A stretch of DNA of 5,573 nucleotides from Spirochaetota bacterium (GTDB taxonomy: Bacteria > Spirochaetota > Leptospiria > Turneriellales > Turneriellaceae), in the NCBI GenBank assembly GCA_029561505.1, contig JAKQXK010000196.1, forward strand, positions 1 to 5,573, read 5' to 3'. The notes beneath the pieces were generated by a model. The model searched no databases. It was given only the letters and a program-made list of their open reading frames with translations, and was not told the origin of the DNA. A program made the position numbers and the translations under genes. Positions 1 through 5,037 of this stretch are shown piece after piece (positions within the stretch are counted from its first letter, which is position 1; every line of letters starts with the position of its first letter).

Positions 1-523
1 CGTTGGTGCCCAGCATAATACCCGTCGGCGATGCAAAAGAATTCTCGGCCGGCAGGTTTGCTGTTCCTGTTATAAAATCGGGTTGGCCATAAACCGACTC
101 AGCCTCGCTGCGAAAGATACGCAGCCTCACCTGCGCGACCAGCTGTGCGCCTGAAAATGACACATGCAGCGTGAAAACGGTCTCGGGAATAGATTGTGTT
201 GGGGTACCGATGATCGCGCAATCGGCCGCGCGCAATGTTAGCCCGGCAGGCAGCGCCGGTGATATGCTGCACGCGCGCACACCACCAGAGAGCTTTGGCA
301 CGATCTGCAAATACCAGCCGACAAAACCCGCCTCTTCGCCCGCTTCGAACTCAACCTTGGGCTGTTCGCGCGGTTTATGCAACTCTTCGTAGCGGTTGGC
401 GATGCGTTCGGTTTCTTGCAAGAGCGAGCCGCAGGCAATCATGTTCACAGCGCAGCAACAGCCGGCGAGTGTTATCAGAAAAGTGCGCGTCACCTTAAAC
501 TTACGGTTCGTTGTGGCTGTCAT
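1..523 (-). CDS. Ig-like plus NHL-repeat lipoprotein, partial (3' end outside window)
   Basis: This leftward reading frame is open from an ATG at 523 to the window edge (174 codons), so the C-terminus is missing. The N-terminus is basic and then hydrophobic and cysteine-rich (residues 15-31). Lipid attachment could be at Cys31 (MIAC) or Cys22 (LAGC); Cys31 leaves a more normal hydrophobic stretch. Residues about 55-138 form a putative Ig domain (He_PIG type) with the core SPALPAGLTL and a cysteine pair Cys85/Cys102. From residue 144 the motif VYGQPDF, then TGTAN and SPTGI, matches the opening of an NHL-repeat beta-propeller as found in many leptospiral surface proteins. An AAGGGA-like ribosome site lies just before the ATG. 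It follows the lipoprotein gene at 564-1226 by 40 bases and is probably co-transcribed with it. The role is likely extracellular binding or scaffolding; the ligand is unknown. The Ig call is firm and the NHL call is good although only the first blade is visible. Confidence 0.85.
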   Translation of the reverse strand, partial: MTATTNRKFKVTRTFLITLAGCCCAVNMIACGSLLQETERIANRYEELHKPREQPKVEFEAGEEAGFVGWYLQIVPKLSGGVRACSISPALPAGLTLRAADCAIIGTPTQSIPETVFTLHVSFSGAQLVAQVRLRIFRSEAESVYGQPDFITGTANLPAENSFASPTGIMLGTN

Positions 524-563
524 TTTCCCTTGCGTGCAGGCGCATGGCGGCTCGGGTTATTCG

Positions 564-1226
564 CTATTGCCGTTGCCGCAGAACTGCGCCCGGCTTGAGC
601 TCAAGCGCAAGTGTCTCTGCACGCAGACGATCTTCGAGTGATTTTTTATCCGCAGCCTCTGCCGCAGATATTTCAAGCGCGAACACCTTATACATTCTGA
701 TCTTTGTCTCGCCCTTCTTGCCAAAACCCATCGCGTACTGAGGCAACCTCAGCGCCGCCCAGTGTGAATTTTCTTTGGTGATGTTCAGCTGGTGAACTTT
801 CGCCGGTGGTGATATCTGCGTGATCGGCAATTCGGGCAGACCATTAACCTGATCATAAAGCGACGATACATCTTGTACAATGAGGTGTTTGTTTGCCGCA
901 GCATCGATCACCGTCACAATTTTGAACTCCTCATGCGCTTCGAAAGATATTCGCTCTGCACCTTTTGGGCCGTTCACTTCTACGGCGTATTCGCCATGCG
1001 CGGGCAGCTCGAAACGCAGCGGCGTTTTGCCTGTTTTATATGGCCCAAGATTACCTGGCCTTGAATACGCGCTGTTCCATTTGTAGAAGAATCTTTTGGG
1101 GGCTTTGTCGAATTTGATCGTGATCGCGTTTGCGTCGTCACCTAGCACCCACACATGCGGCGAGCTGCTGCAATGCATTGCCAGCGCGGCGAACAAAATC
1201 GCAGTTATTCTACCAAGACTATTCAT
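564..1226 (-). CDS. Hypothetical lipoprotein, 220 aa
   Basis: I do not recognise this family. The ATG at 1226 is preceded by an AAGAGG ribosome site at good spacing. Residues 1-18 form a short lipoprotein signal peptide ending in LAMHC, with Cys19 as the predicted acylated residue followed by three serines, so the mature protein should be membrane-anchored and outside the cytoplasm. The region of about residues 25-105 is rich in alternating hydrophobic and polar residues and reads as beta-sandwich-like (ITIKF, FYKW, LRFEL, YAVEVNG). A mixed central part follows, and the last 35 or so residues are charged and probably helical (AAEAADKKSLEDRLRAE). There are no cysteines after the lipobox and no catalytic motif that I can name. 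It starts 21 bases after the small membrane protein gene and ends 40 bases before the NHL gene, so it sits inside the leftward operon. The reading frame and export call are secure; the function is not. Confidence 0.8.
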   Translation of the reverse strand: MNSLGRITAILFAALAMHCSSSPHVWVLGDDANAITIKFDKAPKRFFYKWNSAYSRPGNLGPYKTGKTPLRFELPAHGEYAVEVNGPKGAERISFEAHEEFKIVTVIDAAANKHLIVQDVSSLYDQVNGLPELPITQISPPAKVHQLNITKENSHWAALRLPQYAMGFGKKGETKIRMYKVFALEISAAEAADKKSLEDRLRAETLALELKPGAVLRQRQ

Positions 1227-1247
1227 TTCGTACCTCTTGAACCGAGT

Positions 1248-1481
1248 TTAATCTTTTGCGCCTCTAGACGGTTTTCTGACCAGAAAGCGATACGCCAGAT
1301 AGCCGCCGAAAAGAGTGAGCCCCAGAAAAAATGCAGTGACGGCGACAATGACACTGAGTTCAGTAGGCGCGACACCCGCTATCGCCTTTTCACCAATTAA
1401 CAAATCTGAGAGAAACATTATTGTAAACGGCAGGCTGCCGATACAGAGCAGCGTACCAAAGATGCCAATCGCGCGGTTCAT
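1248..1481 (-). CDS. Small two-helix membrane protein, 77 aa
   Basis: The family is not recognised. The ATG at 1481 has an AAGGA ribosome site nine bases upstream. Two hydrophobic segments are clear: residues about 5-27 (GIFGTLLCIGSLPFTIMFL region) and about 43-66 (VIVAVTAFFLGLTLFGGYLAY). They are joined by a short loop containing GEK and APTEL, and the tail is strongly basic (RFLVRKPSRGAKD). The positive-inside rule suggests the C-terminus is cytoplasmic. It lies 19 bases after the DUF1554 gene stop and 21 bases before the next lipoprotein start, which supports membership of the same operon. It is the only gene in the window without an export-type signal. It could be a small accessory membrane protein for its lipoprotein neighbours, but nothing in the sequence proves that. 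Confidence 0.72.
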   Translation of the reverse strand: MNRAIGIFGTLLCIGSLPFTIMFLSDLLIGEKAIAGVAPTELSVIVAVTAFFLGLTLFGGYLAYRFLVRKPSRGAKD

Positions 1482-1500
1482 GTGATTTTGTCCTTACGCG

Positions 1501-2901
1501 CTATTGTTCTACACAGTACAGTCGGCGCGCGACGTCACACGTGCTGGGGCCGTTGTTCCTGTGCGCGGTATTGGCACTTGAAGCGTCACCAATATATCCA
1601 GACTGGCCTGCCGAAGCCGACGTCCATGCCTGGCAACTAGCCGGTGAAGAATTCGAGGTATAACTCAGATAGAGGCCTACCCAGACGGCATGCGCAGTAT
1701 CATCAATGCTATTGCCACCAAAGAAATCAAGAACTCCATTATCAAAAGATTTTCCAATCAGCTTAGATCTGTCCGAGCGAATGTAGTTTCTTTGCGGCAC
1801 CATCGGCCAATCGACCATCTGACTAGAATCAGAGCACCAATTCACCGAGCAGGCGATGCGATTTGTACCTTCAGATAAATATGCCTTGTAAGTGCCGGTC
1901 GTTGGCTTATTTGCATCGCTGGTACATTTCGCGTCCGCACCTGATATGCCGCCGAGATTGCCAGTATACGCAGTTGCCGTGACAAATATGCGCTTACCTG
2001 TCAGCACATTTATGGTGGCTGTGCCGGTGCCACCAGCAGTCGTTACGGTAACCGTATGGTTTGTAGCATTGGCAGAAACCGTGGGAGTTCCACTAATCAC
2101 GCAACTTGTGCCGTTGACGTTCATGCCCGCCGGCAAGGCTGGGCTTGCGCTACAGGCAGTCACTGCACCGCCGTCAAGATTCAACGTCGGTGTGAGAGCC
2201 GTCATCGCCTGCCCCATCACCAAAATGAAAGGGGAGCCCGAATACGAAATCGCCGGGGCCACAGGGTTAACAGTGACGTTGATTGCGGCATTGGCGCTAC
2301 CTCCTGCATTCGTCGCAGTCACCGTATGGCTGGTTGCCGCCTGCACCGCCGTGGGGGTGCCGCTCACTGCACAGGTGGTGCCATTTAAGCTCAGCCCCGC
2401 CGGCAAGGCCGGTGAAACTGTGCAGCTGGCGACCGCACCGCCACCCAGTGTTGGGCTGAGTTGCGTGATTGCGGTACCCTTGACATATGTGAACGGCGAA
2501 CCAGTGTAAGAGATCGTCGGCGCCGGGGGATTTACAACCGTTATGTTAATCGAGACCGAGGCCGAGCCGCCAGCGTTGCTCGCCTGGATGCTGTGATTGG
2601 TGGCAGCCTGCGGCGCTGTTGGCGAGCCCGAGATCGCGCATGTGGTTGCGCCAAGCGTAAGCCCCGCCGGCAGCGCCGGCGAAACGGTGCAAGAAGTGAC
2701 TGCCCCCCCGCCCAGCGTCGCATTAATCGCGGTAATGGCAACGCCGTTGGTAAAAGCGAACGGCGACCCGGTATAGCTGATCGTTGGCGGCTCAGTCTTG
2801 GCATCTGCCGTGGTCTGCTGCTGCTCAGCAGCGCAGGCGCCCAATATTGCGATCACCAGAGTTGAAAATAAGAAGTGAATTCTAAACCTATAATGTTTCA
2901 T
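1501..2901 (-). CDS. Lipoprotein with three Ig-like repeats and C-terminal DUF1554 domain
   Basis: From the ATG at 2901 the product is 466 aa. Residues 1-22 are a signal peptide (basic start, hydrophobic core, ILGAC) with Cys23 as the lipidation site. A short Gln/Thr-rich linker leads to three tandem putative Ig domains (He_PIG type) at about 40-128, 129-216 and 217-304. Each starts ISY(T/S)GSPF and has a Cys-SPALPAG-Cys core ending SG(S/T)PT. Residues 305-466 are DUF1554: GNLGGISGADAKC near its start, then TYKAYLSEGTNRIAC, a central VWVGL, SCQAW, and a terminal LYCVEQ, with six cysteines that could pair. DUF1554 is an uncharacterised family known mainly from Leptospira. The frame is also open to an in-frame ATG at 2907 and a TTG at 2937. 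None of these starts has a convincing ribosome site, and 2901 was chosen because it gives the cleanest lipoprotein signal. It is the first gene of the leftward operon. A surface adhesin-like or matrix-binding role is inference. Confidence 0.9.
   Translation of the reverse strand: MKHYRFRIHFLFSTLVIAILGACAAEQQQTTADAKTEPPTISYTGSPFAFTNGVAITAINATLGGGAVTSCTVSPALPAGLTLGATTCAISGSPTAPQAATNHSIQASNAGGSASVSINITVVNPPAPTISYTGSPFTYVKGTAITQLSPTLGGGAVASCTVSPALPAGLSLNGTTCAVSGTPTAVQAATSHTVTATNAGGSANAAINVTVNPVAPAISYSGSPFILVMGQAMTALTPTLNLDGGAVTACSASPALPAGMNVNGTSCVISGTPTVSANATNHTVTVTTAGGTGTATINVLTGKRIFVTATAYTGNLGGISGADAKCTSDANKPTTGTYKAYLSEGTNRIACSVNWCSDSSQMVDWPMVPQRNYIRSDRSKLIGKSFDNGVLDFFGGNSIDDTAHAVWVGLYLSYTSNSSPASCQAWTSASAGQSGYIGDASSANTAHRNNGPSTCDVARRLYCVEQ
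1504..1989 (-). other. DUF1554 domain coding segment
   Basis: This segment encodes the C-terminal 162 residues of the lipoprotein. The signature is the opening FVTATAYTGNLGG, then GADAKC, a run of aromatic and hydrophobic residues around DWPMVP and YIRSD, the VWVGL motif, SCQAW, and a closing cysteine pair around STCD and LYCVEQ. Leptospiral DUF1554 proteins share this layout and usually end in the same LYC(V/A)E-type tail, so the domain looks complete. Confidence 0.88.
1990..2784 (-). repeat. Three tandem Ig-like (He_PIG) repeats, about 264 bp each
   Basis: Units lie at 2518-2784, 2254-2517 and 1990-2253 and encode 89, 88 and 88 residues. The first two are closest (TISYTGSPF, then LGGGAV and SCTVSPALPAGL in both). 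The third is more diverged and has a two-residue insertion (TLNLDGGAV in place of TLGGGAV). All three keep two cysteines 16 or 17 residues apart. DNA similarity is visible too, for example around the plus-strand string CCCGCCGGCA in each unit, so the array arose by in-frame duplication. Confidence 0.88.
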
Positions 2902-3019
2902 ATGCATGTTAGCAACGATCAAGAATATTCGGGCCAATTTTTTTGAAGAATAACGACCACGGCTGAATTCTGCCGGTTACGATTTTTTTTTGGCCTAAAC
3001 CAGTGGTCCAAAGGATACC
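2902..3019. promoter_or_regulatory. Divergent intergenic control region
   Basis: This stretch separates the starts of the leftward and rightward groups and must hold the promoter of at least the leftward operon and probably the first rightward gene. It contains T runs at 2938-2944 and 2983-2991, an imperfect palindrome at 2960-2975, and the inverted pairs GGCCAA (2932-2937) with TTGGCC (2990-2995) and GACCAC (2955-2960) with GTGGTC (3003-3008). No pair of strong -35 and -10 boxes can be assigned. TTGAAG at 2943 with a 17-base spacer to AATTCT at 2966 is only a weak rightward candidate. Confidence 0.55.
2960..2975. promoter_or_regulatory. Candidate operator: 16-bp imperfect palindrome
   Basis: CGGCTGAATTCTGCCG reads the same on both strands except for one mismatched pair (T opposite T, at the fifth base from each end). 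It sits between the two divergent genes, about 45 bases before the rightward ribosome site. Such a position suits a dimeric regulator, but no regulator gene is in the window and chance cannot be excluded. Confidence 0.3.
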
Positions 3020-3025
3020 ATGACC

Positions 3026-3346
3026 ATGAAAACATACAATACACTGAGTATATTGCTTAGCTTTGCCTTAATTCTAGGGCGCGGAGCGTGGGCCGAACAT
3101 GAGATGACGCCCGCAGAAACCGAAAGCAAGGCCTACCGGGACATCGAGGCCTTCTGGAAGGCTATGGATAAGGCACAAAATTCAAAGCGGCCTTCAACGG
3201 CACAAACATTTCTGAAGTCGGCCCGTACCAAGCTGAAAAACATCAAGCGCAAAGATCCGGCGTTCGACGTTGCTCCCTTAGAGGCAGCGATTGAGGCAGC
3301 CAGTTCAGAAGCAGCGCCAGCGGCGAGTCCCGAACGCTCGCGTTGA
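3026..3346 (+). CDS. Small secreted helical protein, 106 aa
   Basis: The family is not recognised. Residues 1-23 are a signal peptide (basic start, core LSILLSFALIL, cleavage site AWA before EHE). The mature part, about 83 residues, is highly charged and almost certainly helical: ETESKAYRDIEAFWKAMDK, then LKSARTKLKNIKRKD, then PLEAAIEAASSEAAPAAS, ending in an Ala/Pro/Ser-rich tail. It has no cysteines. ATG codons occur at 3020 and 3026. The AAGGA ribosome site at 3011-3015 is too close to the first and well placed for the second, so 3026 was chosen. It is the first gene of the rightward group, 109 bases before the next gene. Its helical part resembles the N-terminal part of that neighbour (KA-hydrophobic-acid-K, then SK, then a Lys-rich helix). 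The product is probably periplasmic; the role is unknown. Confidence 0.75.
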   Translation: MKTYNTLSILLSFALILGRGAWAEHEMTPAETESKAYRDIEAFWKAMDKAQNSKRPSTAQTFLKSARTKLKNIKRKDPAFDVAPLEAAIEAASSEAAPAASPERSR

Positions 3347-3360
3347 GCAGACAAATCACC

Positions 3361-3384
3361 CGAGTTAAGGGCGAACTCGATTTT
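3361..3384 (+). terminator. Weak intrinsic terminator or attenuator-like hairpin
   Basis: CGAGTT (3361-3366) pairs exactly with AACTCG (3374-3379) around a seven-base loop, and ATTTT follows. The hairpin begins 14 bases after the stop of the small secreted protein gene. The stem is short and only half G/C and the T run is just four bases, so partial read-through to the next gene is more likely than full termination. Confidence 0.35.
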
Positions 3385-3455
3385 GCGCAGGGTTTCAGAA
3401 AAATGGCATGAAAAATATGGTTCATGGATACCCATAGTATGAGGAGATTTCCAAA

Positions 3456-4550
3456 ATGATGAAAAGACTAAAAATTATCTTCGCAATTCTTATCACGTCA
3501 TCGACGCTATTTGCGGCGGTTGATATGAATTCGCGCGAAATGAAAAATCTTGTAAAGGCAGTCGAAAAACTGCGCGAATCGAAGAGCGATACGAAACTAA
3601 AGTTCACGGGTGCGGAGAGCACCGCTAAGGCGAAACTCAAGGCTGCGAAGATAAAGAACTCAGGACCGGAAATCGACCGCCTCGCGGCCGAGATCGCAGA
3701 AATCAGCACGAAATACTGGGGCGGTGTCAATGCAGATCTCGATGCACAACGCGAGGCCGGCAAAACAGACCATGATTTCACCGTACTCATGCGCGAAATC
3801 GCACGCTGGCCGCAAAATTACTGGATCGATTGCAAAACAGAAGACGGTCGCGCAAAAGCTAAGGCGAGCCGGGCCGATTTTTCTGCCCGCGTCGATAAAG
3901 CCCTCGAAGACAGGTTCAAACCATATCTGTCAGGCAAGGCGGGCCGGGGTGGTGCGAGCTTCGGTAACGATATCAATAGAGAAATCAGTGTCATAGAAAA
4001 AGACCTGAAACCTATGAAATCGGGTGTGCTCTCATCGCACGGACCGACCGGCTATTCAAATTACAATAAGATTTTGGCCTGGCAGGCATACCTCACCGGA
4101 CTTGCTCGCCTTTTCCCAAATGAGCCGAAATACCTAAACCTGCTGAACAAGATCAATGCCGAATTGGCATCGCTCGGCAGCGAAAGCACATTCGAGGAGC
4201 GCTGGCGCCAAAACGCTAAGGCACAAACTGCCAAGGTGCGCATGCCCGCTGCACGTAGCAATGACGCGGCAGTGATTTCTGAAGTGCGGAATGCTTTTAA
4301 TAATTCGGGCAACACAGCGGAAATTCTGAAGATTAACCTCACGACTACCCAGTGGACGATCATTCGCAATCAGCTCACGAGCATCATTGAAGGGCGTACG
4401 CAAGAAGCGGCGATTGCGACGAAACAGGCAAATGGCGAATGCCTCTTGTATAACGTCACGATCTACCAGCAATACGACGGGTCAAATTATGGCCCGGCGC
4501 GCATGTATGGCTTCAGCAACGTTGAAATGGTCTGCAGCAATGCAAAGTGA
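3456..4550 (+). CDS. Secreted protein of unknown function, 364 aa
   Basis: The family is not recognised. The ATG at 3456 has a strong GAGGAG ribosome site nine bases upstream; a second ATG follows at once. Residues 1-20 form an ordinary signal peptide (basic MMKRLK, hydrophobic core, LFA before AVDMN) with no lipobox cysteine, so the product is periplasmic or exported. Residues about 25-85 are Lys/Glu-rich and helical with coiled-coil character. The middle (about 86-250) is mixed, with Trp/Tyr clusters (KYWGG, WPQNYWIDC, YNKILAWQAYL). The last 85 residues look like a separate domain: a helix around TTQWTIIRNQLTSIIEGR, then strands around GECLLYNVTIYQQYDG and a tail ending in MVC. Cysteines are at 126, 329 and 360; the last two could pair. 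The stop lies one base before the next lipoprotein start, so translation is probably coupled. A structural or binding role is inference. Confidence 0.82.
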   Translation: MMKRLKIIFAILITSSTLFAAVDMNSREMKNLVKAVEKLRESKSDTKLKFTGAESTAKAKLKAAKIKNSGPEIDRLAAEIAEISTKYWGGVNADLDAQREAGKTDHDFTVLMREIARWPQNYWIDCKTEDGRAKAKASRADFSARVDKALEDRFKPYLSGKAGRGGASFGNDINREISVIEKDLKPMKSGVLSSHGPTGYSNYNKILAWQAYLTGLARLFPNEPKYLNLLNKINAELASLGSESTFEERWRQNAKAQTAKVRMPAARSNDAAVISEVRNAFNNSGNTAEILKINLTTTQWTIIRNQLTSIIEGRTQEAAIATKQANGECLLYNVTIYQQYDGSNYGPARMYGFSNVEMVCSNAK

Positions 4551-4551
4551 G

Positions 4552-5031
4552 ATGAAAGCAAAGCGTGGCGTTCGCCGGCACAATGCAGCCGGTATCGTGC
4601 TCTTGCTGATTGCCGTGCACGCGGTTGCGTGCAAGCCGCAGGCACGCGGGCAGAAAGTTACCTTCGCCGAGGCATGCAATGGTAACTACTTTTCACAGCG
4701 CGTAAAGGGAGACTATGTTGGGCCGCGCATCGCTTTTCCCGGCTATATCAGCCTCAGTGGCATGGGACTGCAAAGTGACACGCTGATGGTTGAACTCCAT
4801 GAGACGCCTGCCAAAAAGGGCAAGCCAATACGAGTCAGTCTCTACACACACGGCGGCAAAAACTCAATCAATAAACTACCGTCACGCTACAAGCCGAGCG
4901 ACCTTAAGATCAACGTCGAAACAGGTGAAGTTCTCACTTCTGAAGATAAGGTCATTGTGCACGGCGAACACATAGGCGGCCCTGGCGAGCCGCTGTGCCT
5001 CTTTAAGATTTTTGTGATTGAGAAGGGGTAG
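4552..5031 (+). CDS. Hypothetical lipoprotein, 159 aa
   Basis: The frame is open back to 4387, but the upstream part overlaps the preceding gene and reads as Arg-rich non-protein sequence. The ATG at 4552, one base after that gene's TGA, gives a textbook lipoprotein signal: basic MKAKRGVRRHN, hydrophobic AAGIVLLLIAVHA, then VAC with the lipidated cysteine at residue 27. An ATG at 4540 is the alternative. No strong ribosome site is visible, which fits start by translational coupling. The mature part of about 133 residues is mostly beta-like (VGPRIAFPGYISLSG, TLMVELHE, IRVSLYTHGG, DKVIVHGEHIGG, LCLFKIFVIEKG) with two further cysteines (EACNG near the start, PLCLF near the end) that could form a disulfide. 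The pattern of a five-strand barrel with a V(I)VHGE turn recalls OB-fold periplasmic domains, but this is a weak resemblance. The FG-GAP gene follows six bases later. Confidence 0.78.
   Translation: MKAKRGVRRHNAAGIVLLLIAVHAVACKPQARGQKVTFAEACNGNYFSQRVKGDYVGPRIAFPGYISLSGMGLQSDTLMVELHETPAKKGKPIRVSLYTHGGKNSINKLPSRYKPSDLKINVETGEVLTSEDKVIVHGEHIGGPGEPLCLFKIFVIEKG
5021..5028 (+). promoter_or_regulatory. Ribosome binding site that sets a TTG start
   Basis: AGAAGGGG lies inside the last codons of the preceding lipoprotein gene, nine bases before the TTG at 5038. It is the main reason for preferring TTG over the in-frame GTG at 5059, which has no comparable site. Confidence 0.55.
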
Positions 5032-5037
5032 ATACAT

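Noticed and set aside
171..641. Several plus-strand open frames of 73-87 codons
   Set aside because: They lie antisense to the Ig/NHL gene and the end of the next lipoprotein gene, overlap each other, and encode no recognisable protein.
1892..2509. A 205-codon open frame on the plus strand over the Ig repeats
   Set aside because: It is antisense to the clearly coding repeat array. Its openness follows from the repetitive G/C-rich codons of the real gene, and its protein is a periodic Val/Ala/Pro-rich mirror with no domain.
1990..2784. CRISPR-like regular repeats
   Set aside because: The period is about 264 bp, the units are coding and diverged, and there are no short identical repeats with unique spacers.
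2461..2865. A 134-codon plus-strand frame over the signal peptide and first Ig repeat
   Set aside because: It is Arg-rich, has no ribosome site or domain, and is antisense to the lipoprotein gene.
3416..3436. TATGG...CCATA inverted repeat just before the GAGGAG ribosome site
   Set aside because: A five-base A/T-rich stem with an 11-base loop is too weak to call a regulatory hairpin.
3422..3790. A 122-codon minus-strand frame opposite the 364-aa gene
   Set aside because: The plus-strand gene has a strong ribosome site and signal peptide; the antisense product is Ser/Phe-rich with no recognisable domain.
4387..4551. N-terminal extension of the lipoprotein at 4552
   Set aside because: It overlaps the end of the previous gene, reads as Arg/Ser-rich noise and would bury the lipoprotein signal peptide.
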